Positions 17,168 through 26,372 are shown, counted from the first letter of the stretch. The stretch: DNA of 64,000 bases from Zeimonas sp032027205 (GCA_032027205.1 JAVSMN010000001.1:1178001-1242000); one strand, 5' to 3'. Program-made: numbers and translations. The notes: generated from the letters alone by a model not told the origin.

Positions 17168-18991
17168 TCACGCTTCGAACTGCATCGCCGCGAGCCGCGC
17201 ATACAACCCACCCCGCTCGGCAAGCTCCGCATGCGTGCCGACCTCGACGATGCGCCCTCGGTCCAGCACGACGATCCGGTCGGAGCCGACGATCGTCGAC
17301 AACCGGTGCGCGATGACGATCGTCGTGCGGGACTGCATCGCGCGCTCGAGCGCGGCCTGCACCGCGCGCTCGCTCTCGGCGTCGAGCGCACTGGTCGCCT
17401 CGTCGAGCAGCAGCAGCGGCGGATTGCGCAGCAATGCGCGCGCGATCGCGATGCGCTGGCGCTGTCCGCCGGACAGGCGCACGCCGCGCTCGCCGAGGAA
17501 GGTGCGATAGCCGTCGGGCAGCCGTTCGATGAATTCGTGCGCATTCGCCGCCTTGGCGGCCTCGATCACCTCGGCGTCGGTGGCGTCGAGCCGGCCATAG
17601 CGGATGTTCTCCATCGCATCGGCGGAGAACACCACGCTGTCCTGCGAGACGAGCCCGATCGCGCCGCGCAGTTCGGCGAGATCGAGCGCGCGCAGGTCGA
17701 CGCCGTCGAAGCGGATGCGCCCGGCCTGCGGGTCGTGGAAGCGCAGCAGCAGCTGGAACATCGTCGTCTTGCCCGCACCCGAGGGGCCGACGAGCGCCAC
17801 CGTTTCCCCGGGGGCGATGGCTAGCGTCACCGCTTCGAGCGCGAGCTCGTGCGGCCGCGACGGGTAGCGAAAGCTCACGCCTTCGAGAGCAACGCTGGCG
17901 CCGCTGCGTCGCACCGGCAGCGATTGCGCGGCGCGTGGCGAGACGATCGACGGCTGCGCATCGAGCAGCTCGAGCAGCCGCTCGGTGGCACCAACCGCGC
18001 GCTGCACGTCGCCGAGCACTTCCGCGATCGCGCCGGTGGCGCCGGCCACCAGCGCCGAGTACAGGATGAACTGCGTGAGCAATCCCGCGGTGAGTCGCTC
18101 GTCGAGCACGGCGCGCGCGCCCAGCCACAGCACGAAGACGATCGCGCCGAACACGAGGACGATCGCCAGCGCGGTGAGCAGCGCGCGCGCCCGCGTGCGG
18201 CGGATTGCGCTGGCAAAGGCCGATTCGGTCGCCGCGCCGAAGCGTTGCGCCTCGAGCGGCTCGCGCACGTAGGCCTGCACGATCTGGATCGCGCCGAGCG
18301 TCTCGCCGGCGAGCGCGCTGGTGTCGGCGAGCGCGTCCTGGCTCGCGCGCGACAGGCGCCGCACGCGTCGACCGAACACGAGGATCGGCAGCACGACGAC
18401 GAGCAGCAGTCCGACGATGATCGACGCGAGCTCGGCGCTGGTGACGATCAGCATCGCCAGCCCGCCGACGAACAGCAGCGCGTTGCGCAACCCGAGCGAG
18501 ACGCTGGTGCCGACCAGCGTCTGGATCAGCGTCGTGTCGGTGTTCAGCCGCGAGAGCACTTCTCCTGTCTTCAACGTCTCGAAGAAGCGCGCGTCCTGCC
18601 GCAGCACCTGCCGGTAGACCGCGCGGCGAAGGTCCGCGGTCACGCGTTCGCCGAGCCAGGAGACGCTGTAGTAGCGCAGCGCAGTGCCCAGTGCGAGCAC
18701 GACCGCCACACCGAACAGCGCGATGAACCAGATGTCGACGTCGCCGGAGAGCGCGGCGTTCGCCACGCCCTGCGGCGAAGCGAAGCCGACGTCGATCATG
18801 CGCCGGAAGGCGAGCGGAATGACGAGCGTCGCCGCGGCCGCCACGAGCAACGCGCCCGCCGCCACCGCCACGCGCGCGCGATAGGGCGCCATGAAAGGCC
18901 ACAGCGCGCGCAGCACCGACAGCGAACTGCGCTGCACGACGCCTGGCGAGGAAGGTGGCGGCGCGATGGCTGCGGGGCCGACGGCAGGCAT
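17168..18991 (-). CDS. ABC exporter, fused membrane and ATPase domains (MsbA-like)
   Basis: The 607-aa half-transporter has six TM helices (about residues 30-320) followed by an ATPase domain. The ATPase carries Walker A LVGPSGAGKTT near 397, signature RLSGGQRQRIAIARAL and Walker B LLLLDEATSALD with the following His switch IAHRLSTI. It resembles the MsbA/LmrA/BmrA group that flips lipids or exports hydrophobic compounds as a homodimer. No dedicated neighbour suggests a substrate. The first 20 residues are Pro/Ser-rich and may be cytosolic. Confidence 0.92.
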   Translation of the reverse strand: MPAVGPAAIAPPPSSPGVVQRSSLSVLRALWPFMAPYRARVAVAAGALLVAAAATLVIPLAFRRMIDVGFASPQGVANAALSGDVDIWFIALFGVAVVLALGTALRYYSVSWLGERVTADLRRAVYRQVLRQDARFFETLKTGEVLSRLNTDTTLIQTLVGTSVSLGLRNALLFVGGLAMLIVTSAELASIIVGLLLVVVLPILVFGRRVRRLSRASQDALADTSALAGETLGAIQIVQAYVREPLEAQRFGAATESAFASAIRRTRARALLTALAIVLVFGAIVFVLWLGARAVLDERLTAGLLTQFILYSALVAGATGAIAEVLGDVQRAVGATERLLELLDAQPSIVSPRAAQSLPVRRSGASVALEGVSFRYPSRPHELALEAVTLAIAPGETVALVGPSGAGKTTMFQLLLRFHDPQAGRIRFDGVDLRALDLAELRGAIGLVSQDSVVFSADAMENIRYGRLDATDAEVIEAAKAANAHEFIERLPDGYRTFLGERGVRLSGGQRQRIAIARALLRNPPLLLLDEATSALDAESERAVQAALERAMQSRTTIVIAHRLSTIVGSDRIVVLDRGRIVEVGTHAELAERGGLYARLAAMQFEA

Positions 18992-19115
18992 GGAGCGAAG
19001 CGTAAGCGAAGCGGAGCCAGCTACCCGGGCACCGAAAACAGAAGCTCGCTCGCGCCGGGCTTTCGTGCCTGCGAGTTCGTCGGTGCGTCAGGCGAGCGGA
19101 TGCGCCGGCTCGCGC

Positions 19116-20525
19116 TCAGCCCGCGGATGGATGGGTCATCGCGCGCGGCTGCACCCACGCATCGAACTGCGCCGGGCTGACGTAGCCGAGCGCGAGCGCC
19201 GCCTCGCGCAGCGTCGTGCCCTCGCGATGCGCCTTCTTCGCGATCTCGGCCGATCGCTCGTAGCCGATGTGCGGGTTGAGCGCCGTCACCAGCATCAGCG
19301 AGCGCTCGAGCAGCTCCTCGATGCGCTCGTGCACCGGCTCGATGCCGCGCGCGAGGTTTCGCTCGAAGCTCGCCAGGCCGTCGGCCAGCAGCCGCACGCT
19401 CTGCAGCGCGTTGTGCGCGATCAGCGGCTGGAACACGTTGAGTTCGAAGTTGCCCGACGAAGCACCGATGCCGATCGCGACGTCGTTGCCGCAAACCTGC
19501 GCGCCGATCATCGTCAGCGCCTCGCACTGCGTAGGATTCACCTTGCCCGGCATGATCGAGCTGCCCGGCTCGTTCTCCGGGATGCGGATCTCGCCCAGTC
19601 CGGAGCGCGGCCCGCTCGCCAGCCAGCGCACGTCGTTCGCGATCTTCGTGCCCGCCGCCGCCAAAGCGTGCAGCGCACCGTGCAGCGCGACCACCGGTTC
19701 GTGTCCGGCGAGCGCCGCGAAGCGGTTCGGCGCCGGCACGAAGGGCAGCGAGAGCCGCCGCGACAGCTCCTCGGCGACGCGCGCGCCGAACTCGGGGTGC
19801 GTATTCAGCCCGGTGCCTACCGCGGTGCCGCCGATCGCCAGTTCGCAGACGCCGGGCAACGCACGCACGATCGCTTCGCGGGCGCGATCGAGTTGCGCGA
19901 CCCAGCCCGACATCTCCTGGCCCAGCGTGAGCGGCGTCGCGTCCTGCAGGTGCGTGCGGCCGATCTTGACGATGTCGGCGTACTCGCGCGCCTTCCCGTC
20001 GAGCGTCGCGCGCAGCGCGTCGAGCGACGGCACGAGACGCTGCGCAACGGCGGTGGACACGGCGACGTGGATCGCCGTGGGGACAACGTCGTTGGACGAC
20101 TGGCCGCGGTTGACCTCGTCGTTCGGATGCACGAGGCGCTTGGTGCCACGCTCGCCGCCCAGCAACTCCGAGGCACGGTTGGCGAGCACCTCGTTGACGT
20201 TCATGTTCGACTGCGTGCCGGAGCCGGTCTGCCAGACCGCCAGCGGGAACTCCTGGGCGTGCACACCGTCGAGCACTTCGTCGGCGGCGCGCACGATCGC
20301 ATCGGCCTTGGCCGCGTCGAGCCGGCCGAGGTCACGGTTGACGATCGCGGCAGCGCGCTTGACCTGCGCGAGCGCCGAGATCAACTCATCGGGCATGCGC
20401 TCGGTGGAGATCGAGAAGAACTGCAGCGAGCGCTGCGTCTGCGCGCCCCACATCCGGTCGGCCGGCACCTCGATCGGCCCGAAGGTGTCGCGCTCGATGC
20501 GCATCGATTCGTCGTTCGTCGTCAT
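19116..20525 (-). CDS. fumC: Class II fumarate hydratase
   Basis: The 469-aa enzyme interconverts fumarate and malate in the TCA cycle, with no Fe-S cluster. The superfamily signature GSSIMPGKVNP is present near residue 322, with the catalytic Ser loop. Other landmarks are GSGTQSNMNVNE, VHPNDEVNRGQSSND and TTHLQDA-like HLQDATPLTLGQE. The length and N-terminus (RIERDTFGPIEVPADRMWGAQTQRS, split here by domain) are normal for FumC. It begins 6 bp after the DapA-family gene stop on the same strand side and is transcribed first. Confidence 0.96.
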   Translation of the reverse strand: MTTNDESMRIERDTFGPIEVPADRMWGAQTQRSLQFFSISTERMPDELISALAQVKRAAAIVNRDLGRLDAAKADAIVRAADEVLDGVHAQEFPLAVWQTGSGTQSNMNVNEVLANRASELLGGERGTKRLVHPNDEVNRGQSSNDVVPTAIHVAVSTAVAQRLVPSLDALRATLDGKAREYADIVKIGRTHLQDATPLTLGQEMSGWVAQLDRAREAIVRALPGVCELAIGGTAVGTGLNTHPEFGARVAEELSRRLSLPFVPAPNRFAALAGHEPVVALHGALHALAAAGTKIANDVRWLASGPRSGLGEIRIPENEPGSSIMPGKVNPTQCEALTMIGAQVCGNDVAIGIGASSGNFELNVFQPLIAHNALQSVRLLADGLASFERNLARGIEPVHERIEELLERSLMLVTALNPHIGYERSAEIAKKAHREGTTLREAALALGYVSPAQFDAWVQPRAMTHPSAG

Positions 20526-20531
20526 GAGCCA

Positions 20532-21434
20532 TCAGCCTCCGTGGTTCGGCAGCGCGCCGATCGCCTGCAGCGCGGCGCGCACCTCGTCCACGCCGACGAC
20601 CGAGAGCGGTGCCTGCGGCGGGAGCGGCGCGCCGACCGCATAGCCCTGCAACTCGAGCCCGCCCTTGATGCAGGCGGCCAGGTTGTGCTTCGCGAACGCC
20701 TGGCTCAAGCGCCACAGCGGACGCTGCAGGTCCATCGCGCGGCTCCAGTCGCGGTCGCGGCACGCCTCGTACAGCGCAACGCTCTGCCGTGGGGCGATGC
20801 ACGCGGGGCCCGCCATCCAGCCGACACCGCCGATCAGCATCACGCACGCCGGGACGTGCGCTGAAGCCGCGAAGACCTCCATGCGCCCGTCGACGCGATC
20901 GAGTATCGACAGCAGCCGTCCGGTGTTCGACGAAGCGTCCTTGATGCCGACGATGTTCGGCACGTGGCTCAGCCGCTCGATCACCGGCAGCGACAGGTCG
21001 GAGCGCTGGAAGTTCGGATTCGTGTAGAGCACCAGCGGCAGGTCGACGGCGCGCGCGATCGACTCGAAGTAGTCCTGCGCGCCGTCGTCGGCGATCGGGA
21101 AATAGGCCTCGAGGATCGCGATGATTCCATCGCAGCGCATCTGCTCGAAGGCGCGTGCGCGCCGCTGCGCCTCGGCGATCGTCGTCGCCGCCACGCCGGC
21201 GAGCACCGGCACGCGTCCGGCCGCCGCCTCGACGACGGTGCCGACCACTTCGCGTTGCTGCTCCCAGTTCAGGTAGGCGAACTCGCCGGTGGAACCGAGC
21301 GCGGCGAGTCCGTGCACGCCGGCGCCGATCAGGTCGTCGCACAGGCGCGCGAGCACTTCGGTGCGAACGCGCCCGCCGGCGTCGATGGGCGAAACGAGGT
21401 AGGGGAAGACGCCGTGGAAAGTGGAGTCGGGCAT
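20532..21434 (-). CDS. DapA-family lyase/synthase
   Basis: The 300-aa protein is a class I aldolase of the dihydrodipicolinate synthase/N-acetylneuraminate lyase family. It has the pyruvate-binding GSTGE motif near residue 45, the catalytic Tyr in VLYTNPNF (about 137) and the Schiff-base Lys in IVGIKDASSN (about 165). It ends immediately before the fumC start. Genuine DapA cannot be told from related 2-keto-acid lyases by sequence alone. The context is not a lysine operon, so a catabolic aldolase is at least as likely. The longer open frame upstream is spurious. Confidence 0.85.
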   Translation of the reverse strand: MPDSTFHGVFPYLVSPIDAGGRVRTEVLARLCDDLIGAGVHGLAALGSTGEFAYLNWEQQREVVGTVVEAAAGRVPVLAGVAATTIAEAQRRARAFEQMRCDGIIAILEAYFPIADDGAQDYFESIARAVDLPLVLYTNPNFQRSDLSLPVIERLSHVPNIVGIKDASSNTGRLLSILDRVDGRMEVFAASAHVPACVMLIGGVGWMAGPACIAPRQSVALYEACRDRDWSRAMDLQRPLWRLSQAFAKHNLAACIKGGLELQGYAVGAPLPPQAPLSVVGVDEVRAALQAIGALPNHGG

Positions 21435-21581
21435 TGCGCAGGATCCGGGGGAACGCGCGATTGTCGCCCTTTTCGACGAGGGCACGCCGCCCCGACCCCG
21501 CTGCCGATGTCGCCGTCGGTGAATCGACGCTCGAGGCTCGCATTTCGCCGACAATCGGGGCCCGGTCCGAAAGGAGCTCCG

Positions 21582-22586
21582 ATGAATCCGACCCGACGCG
21601 CCTGCCTGCGCGCGAGCGCCGCGCTCGCTGCCGCTTCCTCGATCCCCTGGCTCGGCGGCTGCGCCGATTTCGGTCCCGGCGACCTGCCCGGCTCGCTCGC
21701 CTATCGACCCAAAGGCGTGCGCGGCGTCGCGTTGCGCGACGGCGTCACTCGCACCGACATCGGTTCGACCATCGTCACTTCGCTGAGCGACGGATCCGCC
21801 ACGATGCCGCTCGACGAGAACTTCGTGCCAGGCGTTCCGCTCGAGCAGGTACGGCAGGCACTGGCCGACGCCGGCCAGGGCAGCGCCTCGATCACCATTC
21901 CGTTCACCGCCTTCGTCATCGAGCGGCGCAACCGGCGCATGCTGCTCGACGCGGGAAACGGCCGCTTCGGCGCGCCCGGCAGCGGACGGCTGCTCGCGAA
22001 CCTGCAGGACGCGGGTATCGACCCCGCGTCGATCCACGACGTGCTGATCACGCATTTCCACAGCGACCATATCAACGGACTGCGCCACGCCGACGGCAAG
22101 CTCGCGTTCCCGAACGCGACGATCCACGTGCCAGCACCCGAATGGGACTGGTGGATGGACGATGCGCGCATGCGCGCGGCGCCGGCGGCGATGCGCGGCG
22201 CTTTCGAGACGACGCGGCGCGTGTTCGCGCCCATCGCTGCCGACGTGCGGCGCTTCGCGCCGGGCAACGACGCGCTGCCCGGCATCGCGTCGATCCCGGC
22301 TTATGGCCACACGCCCGGCCACACGGGTTTCGGCTTCGAGGACGGCGGACATCGCTTTGCCTATCTCGGCGACGTGACGAACGTCGCGGCGCTCTTCCTG
22401 CGTCATCCCGACTGGGCGGTGCGCTTCGACATGGATCCGGAGGCGGCACGGCGCACGCGGCGCCGCCTGCTCGACGAGGCGGTCGCGGGGAACTGGGTGG
22501 TCGCCGGCTTCCACTGGCCGGGTTCGGCGATGGGTCGCGTCGCGCGGCGCGGAAACGGCTACGAGTTCGCGCCGCTGGTCTCCTGA
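21582..22586 (+). CDS. Exported metallo-beta-lactamase-fold hydrolase
   Basis: The 334-aa protein has a zinc-binding HFHSDH motif at 158-163, with later His/Asp ligands in GHTPGHTGF and YLGDVTN. It belongs to the MBL-fold hydrolase group that includes lactonases and glyoxalase II-like enzymes. The N-terminus has TRRACLRAS (possible twin-arginine) and a lipobox-like LGGC with Cys 27, so it may be a lipoprotein. The start at 21582 follows AAGGAG; the upstream open frame is not used. The substrate is unknown. Confidence 0.85.
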   Translation: MNPTRRACLRASAALAAASSIPWLGGCADFGPGDLPGSLAYRPKGVRGVALRDGVTRTDIGSTIVTSLSDGSATMPLDENFVPGVPLEQVRQALADAGQGSASITIPFTAFVIERRNRRMLLDAGNGRFGAPGSGRLLANLQDAGIDPASIHDVLITHFHSDHINGLRHADGKLAFPNATIHVPAPEWDWWMDDARMRAAPAAMRGAFETTRRVFAPIAADVRRFAPGNDALPGIASIPAYGHTPGHTGFGFEDGGHRFAYLGDVTNVAALFLRHPDWAVRFDMDPEAARRTRRRLLDEAVAGNWVVAGFHWPGSAMGRVARRGNGYEFAPLVS

Positions 22587-22736
22587 CGGACGGACGCGCG
22601 TCGCGATCGCGCAACGACGAGCGACGGCGACGCGACGTTCGTCCCGCCCTGCCCCGCGTTCGCGCCCCTGCACATCGTTGCCGCTGGATGCGGGCGCCTA
22701 CTCTCGATGCGTGCCCTTCGAACGAGGAGACGTCCG

Positions 22737-23102
22737 ATGGAAACGATCGAGATCGAGATCCAGGCGCCGGCCGAGCACGACGAGACGCTCGTCGTCGCTG
22801 CGCTTGTCACCGAGCCGCTGACCACCGACTCGCGCGCCAGCGACGCGCTCGTCACCGACGCGAACTGCTCGCTCGCGATGCTGCATGCACCGCAGGCCGC
22901 GCTCGATGCCGCTCGCCGACTCTACCAGCGCAACCGGGCAGGACTTCGCTTCTTCTGCGAGAACCGGCGCGTCGTGCCGGTGGACCAGCTCGAGGCGCTC
23001 GGCGAATTCGGCGAGGGGCTCGATGCGCCTGCCCTTGAAGCGCCCGCCCTTTACGCGGTGGCGCCTTCGTCGCTGTCGGGAATCATGCGCAGCACCATGT
23101 GA
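22737..23102 (+). CDS. Small protein of unknown function
   Basis: I do not recognise this 121-aa acidic protein. The start follows GAGGAGACGTCCG, a good ribosome-binding site, and third codon positions are strongly G/C as in neighbouring genes, so it is likely real. The first 15 residues alternate Ile/Glu. There is no signal peptide or TM segment. Two Cys occur, at about residues 38 and 71. Its last 52 bp overlap the 3' end of proB on the opposite strand, which is unusual. Confidence 0.55.
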   Translation: METIEIEIQAPAEHDETLVVAALVTEPLTTDSRASDALVTDANCSLAMLHAPQAALDAARRLYQRNRAGLRFFCENRRVVPVDQLEALGEFGEGLDAPALEAPALYAVAPSSLSGIMRSTM

Positions 23103-24280
23103 TCGCGGTGCACGAGCTCGGGTTCCTCGACGAACCCGAGAATGCGCGCGATCTCCGATGACGGCTTGCGCATGATCAGGCGCGCCTCCGAGCTCGAGTA
23201 GCCCGAGAGGCCACGCGCGATCTCGCGGCCGTCGGGATCGAGGATCGCCACCGCTTCGCCGCGCTCGAAGTCGCCGACGACGTCGGTGACGCCGATCGGC
23301 AGCAGGCTGCCGCCCCGGCGCAGCAGCGCGCGCGCGGCGCCCGCATCCAGGCGCACCGATCCGCGCAACTGCAAGTGATCGGCGAGCCACTTCTTGCGCG
23401 CGGCCAGTCGAGGCGTCTGCGCGACGAACCGCGTGCCGAGCGACTCGCCGGCGGCGAGCCGCACGAGCGCGTCGGGCTCGCGGCCCGACGCCACCACCGT
23501 GTGCGCGCCGCCCGCCGACGCGCGTCGCGCGGCGAGCACCTTGGTGATCATTCCTCCGCGGCCGATCGACGAGCCGGCGCCGCCAGCCATCGACTCGAGC
23601 GCGGGATCGCCGGCAACTACGCAATCGAGCAGCCGCGCGCCGGGGTCGTGGCGCGGATCGGCCGTGTAGAGGCCGCGCTGGTCGGTGAGAATGACCAGCG
23701 CCTCCGCGTCGAGCAGGTTGGCGACCAGCGCGCCGAGCGTGTCGTTGTCGCCGAACTTGATCTCGTCGGTGACGACGGTGTCGTTCTCGTTGATGATCGG
23801 CACGACGCCCAGCGCGAGCAGCGCGAGCAGCGTCGAACGCGCGTTGAGATAGCGCTTGCGATCGGCGAGATCGTCGTGCGTGAGCAGCACCTGCGCGGTG
23901 CGCAGTCCGCGGTGGCGAAACGCGCTCTCGTAGGCCTGCACGAGTCCCATCTGTCCGACGGCGGCGGCGGCCTGCAACTCGTGCATCGCCTTCGGGCGTC
24001 GCCTCCAGCCCAGGCGCTTCATGCCTTCGGCAACTGCACCCGAGCTGACCAGCACCACCTCCTTGCCGAGCGCGCGAAGCTGCGCGATCTGCGCGGCCCA
24101 GCGGCCGATCGCCGCCTCGTCCAGGCCGCGCCCCTCGTCGGTGACCAGCGAGGAGCCGACCTTGACGACGATGCGATGCGCATCGCGCACGGCGCCGACG
24201 TACGGGTCGGCCGGCACTGCGGCGGACGCGACCGCAACGGCCGTGCTCTCGCCCGCGCCACGCGACGTTGCGTCACTCAC
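23051..24280 (-). CDS. proB: Glutamate 5-kinase
   Basis: The 409-aa enzyme phosphorylates glutamate in the first step of proline synthesis. The amino-acid-kinase domain begins at HRIVVKVGSSLVTDEGRGLD and includes VVLVSSGAVAEGM and the NENDTV loop. The C-terminal PUA domain starts around residue 310. I chose GTG at 24280 because it follows GGAG at good spacing and overlaps the obgE stop, implying coupling. A GTG at 24190 would give 379 aa, closer to the usual length and to related N-termini, but has no ribosome-binding site. Confidence 0.93.
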   Translation of the reverse strand: MSDATSRGAGESTAVAVASAAVPADPYVGAVRDAHRIVVKVGSSLVTDEGRGLDEAAIGRWAAQIAQLRALGKEVVLVSSGAVAEGMKRLGWRRRPKAMHELQAAAAVGQMGLVQAYESAFRHRGLRTAQVLLTHDDLADRKRYLNARSTLLALLALGVVPIINENDTVVTDEIKFGDNDTLGALVANLLDAEALVILTDQRGLYTADPRHDPGARLLDCVVAGDPALESMAGGAGSSIGRGGMITKVLAARRASAGGAHTVVASGREPDALVRLAAGESLGTRFVAQTPRLAARKKWLADHLQLRGSVRLDAGAARALLRRGGSLLPIGVTDVVGDFERGEAVAILDPDGREIARGLSGYSSSEARLIMRKPSSEIARILGFVEEPELVHRDHMVLRMIPDSDEGATA

Positions 24281-25436
24281 GCCCGCGCTCCGCGCCGCCG
24301 TCGCGACGCTCGTCGTGGTGCTCGTCTTCGCGCAGCACGCCTTCGCGCGCCTCGGCGTCGGTCGGTGCGTCGAAGCGCACGTCGCGCTCCTCGTTCTCCT
24401 TCGGACGCGCAGCATCGAGCCAGTCGGCGACAGCCAGGCACAGCCGATCGCAGCCCTCGTGGGTGAGCGCCGAGATCGCGAACACGCGCTCAACGGGAAT
24501 CGCGTTGCGGCCGCGTCCGCGATAGCGGGCGACGAACGCGTCGACTCGCTTCTGCCGCTCTTCGGGCGGAATCATGTCGACCTTGTTCAGCACCAGCCAG
24601 CGCGGCTTCTCGGCGAGCGCAGGATCGTAGCGGCGCAACTCGCGCACGATCGCACGCGCCTCTCGAACCGGATCGGCATCTGGATCGAAGGGAGCGAGAT
24701 CGACGAGGTGAAGCAGCAGCCGCGTGCGCTGCAGGTGACGAAGGAACTGGTGCCCCAGTCCCGCTCCCTCGGCCGCGCCCTCGATCAGGCCGGGAATGTC
24801 CGCGATGACGAAGCTGCGCTCGGGTCCGACGCGAACCACGCCGAGGTTCGGGTGCAGCGTGGTGAACGGGTAGTCGGAGATCTTCGGGCGCGCGTTGCTC
24901 ACCGCCGCGATGAACGTCGACTTCCCCGCGTTCGGCATGCCGAGCAACCCGACGTCGGCGAGCACCTTCAACTCGAGCCGCAGTCGGCGATGCTCGCCTT
25001 CCTGCCCGGGTGTCGACTGGCGCGGCGCTCGGTTCGTGCTCGACTTGAAACGCAGGTTGCCCAGGCCGCCTTCGCCGCCGCGGGCGAGCAGCGCCACCTG
25101 GTCGTGCTCGACGAGATCGGCGACGGTCTCGCCGGTGTCCTCGTCGAACACCTGAGTGCCCACCGGAACGCGCAGCCGGATGTCGTCGGCGGCTGCGCCG
25201 TATTGGTCTGCGCCGCGGCCGCGCTCGCCGTTCCTGGCCAGGAACTTGCGCTGGTAGCGGTAGTCGACGAGCGTGTTGATGTTGCGGTCGGCGACCGCCC
25301 AGACGCTGCCGCCGCGTCCGCCGTCGCCGCCGTCAGGCCCGCCGCGTGGCACGAACTTCTCGCGACGGAACGACACCGCACCGGCGCCGCCGTTGCCGCC
25401 GGCCACCTCGATGCGCGCTTCGTCGATGAATTTCAT
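24273..25436 (-). CDS. obgE: GTPase Obg (CgtA)
   Basis: The 387-aa GTPase acts in large-subunit ribosome assembly and stress control. The Gly-rich Obg domain (about residues 1-158) begins MKFIDEARIEVAGGNGGAG. The G domain has P-loop GMPNAGKST, switch DIPGLIEGA and NKVDMI. The C-terminal tail is Glu/Arg-rich. The start at 25436 is the conserved one; a longer frame upstream runs through the tandem hairpins and would not be translated. It follows rpmA and overlaps proB by 8 bp. Confidence 0.97.
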   Translation of the reverse strand: MKFIDEARIEVAGGNGGAGAVSFRREKFVPRGGPDGGDGGRGGSVWAVADRNINTLVDYRYQRKFLARNGERGRGADQYGAAADDIRLRVPVGTQVFDEDTGETVADLVEHDQVALLARGGEGGLGNLRFKSSTNRAPRQSTPGQEGEHRRLRLELKVLADVGLLGMPNAGKSTFIAAVSNARPKISDYPFTTLHPNLGVVRVGPERSFVIADIPGLIEGAAEGAGLGHQFLRHLQRTRLLLHLVDLAPFDPDADPVREARAIVRELRRYDPALAEKPRWLVLNKVDMIPPEERQKRVDAFVARYRGRGRNAIPVERVFAISALTHEGCDRLCLAVADWLDAARPKENEERDVRFDAPTDAEAREGVLREDEHHDERRDGGAERGRE

Positions 25437-25448
25437 GGGCGGATATCC

Positions 25449-25586
25449 AAAGCCCCAGGCGCGGGACTTTTCGTGACAAAAGCCCCGCTCGGCGGGGCTT
25501 TCGTAGCACAAGCCCCGCTCGGCGGGGCTTTCGTAGCAGAAGCCCCGCGTGGCGGGGCTTTCGAATCGGAACCCCGCCCGGGGCTT
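25449..25586 (-). terminator. Array of tandem terminator-like hairpins with a 30-bp period
   Basis: Between the rpmA stop and the obgE start lie four units with an exact 30-bp spacing (25451, 25481, 25511, 25541) and a shortened fifth unit from 25571. The middle three hold perfect AGCCCCGC...GCGGGGCT stems of about 9-10 bp with 3-4 nt loops, each followed by a conserved TCG(T/A)A spacer. The outer units are diverged. On the minus strand the stems are flanked by A and T runs (GGGGCTTTTG after the last perfect one), so they look like stacked intrinsic terminators after rplU-rpmA, with readthrough or a separate start for obgE. Confidence 0.8.
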
Positions 25587-25845
25587 ACTGCACCGGCTCG
25601 ACGCTGACCGTGCTGCGACGAAGCGCGCCTTTCACGCCGAACTTCACGTGCCCGTCGACCAGTGCGAACAGGGTGAAGTCCTTGCCGACGCCGACGTTCT
25701 CACCCGGGTGGAACTGCGTGCCGCGCTGGCGCACGATGATCGCGCCGGCCCTCACGGCTTCGCCGCCATAGGCCTTCACGCCGAGCATCTTCGGTTGTGA
25801 ATCGCGGCCGTTGCGCGTCGAGCCGCCGCCTTTCTTCTGTGCCAT
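25585..25845 (-). CDS. rpmA: 50S ribosomal protein L27
   Basis: The 86-aa protein begins MAQKKGGGSTRNGRDS and has AGAIIVRQRGTQFHPGENVGVGKD, the L27 signature. The N-terminal tail reaches the peptidyl-transferase centre. It follows rplU by 30 bp. There is no N-terminal extension of the Firmicutes cleavage type. The tandem hairpin array begins at its stop codon. Confidence 0.98.
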   Translation of the reverse strand: MAQKKGGGSTRNGRDSQPKMLGVKAYGGEAVRAGAIIVRQRGTQFHPGENVGVGKDFTLFALVDGHVKFGVKGALRRSTVSVEPVQ

Positions 25846-25875
25846 TTCGTTTACTCCTGCGTGACCGACCGGCGA

Positions 25876-26298
25876 CTAGGCCGACGCGACCGGTGCCCCG
25901 GCCGACACGGCCGGTGCTTCTACCGGCTCGGCCGTCGCCGCGGACTGGCCCGTCGTGGCTTGGGCATCTGCTCGCGTTTCGCCGAGCGAAGAAGCAATGC
26001 GACCGATGAACAGCTCGGTGTAGTTCTGCCGGTGGCCCTGCGTCTTGCGATAGTGCTTGCGGCGGCGCATCTTGAAGATGCGGATCTTCTCGCCCCGGCC
26101 GTGGGACAGCACCGTTGCCGAGACCGTCGCACCCGACACCAGCGGCGCGCCGACCGAAAGCTGGTCGCCTGCGCCGACCGCCAGCACCTGGTCGATCGTG
26201 ATCTCCGCTCCGATGTCCGCCGGTATCTGTTCTACCCTGATCTTGTCGCCGGCAGCGACGCGATACTGCTTGCCGCCGGTTTTTATGACCGCGTACAT
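25876..26298 (-). CDS. rplU: 50S ribosomal protein L21
   Basis: The 140-aa protein starts MYAVIKTGGKQYRVAAGDKI and has KMRRRKHYRKTQGHRQ, both hallmarks of L21. The core ends near residue 103, and an Ala/Thr/Pro-rich tail of about 35 residues follows, longer than in E. coli L21 but seen in other betaproteobacteria. The start at 26298 follows AAGGA; the open frame upstream to 26499 is not used. It heads the rplU-rpmA unit behind a strong promoter at 26327-26355. Confidence 0.98.
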   Translation of the reverse strand: MYAVIKTGGKQYRVAAGDKIRVEQIPADIGAEITIDQVLAVGAGDQLSVGAPLVSGATVSATVLSHGRGEKIRIFKMRRRKHYRKTQGHRQNYTELFIGRIASSLGETRADAQATTGQSAATAEPVEAPAVSAGAPVASA

Positions 26299-26326
26299 GG
26301 AATATTCCTTTCGAGGGGAACCGGGA

Positions 26327-26355
26327 ATTATGACCGATTCGCCGCGGTCGGTCAA
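26327..26355 (-). promoter_or_regulatory. Sigma-70 promoter of rplU-rpmA
   Basis: On the minus strand TTGACC (26355-26350) and CATAAT (26332-26327) are separated by exactly 17 bp, each one mismatch from consensus. Transcription would start about 20 bp before the rplU start codon. It overlaps the region upstream of the divergent ispB promoter. Confidence 0.75.
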
Positions 26356-26372
26356 AGAATCGGGCCGCCGAC

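Noticed and set aside
20532..21434. Naming the DapA-family gene dapA
   Set aside because: Family motifs are shared with many keto-acid lyases, and the neighbourhood is not lysine synthesis.
25451..25570. Tandem repeats near obgE considered as a CRISPR array
   Set aside because: Units are perfect hairpins with almost constant 10-bp links, not repeats separated by unique 30-40 bp spacers; no cas genes.
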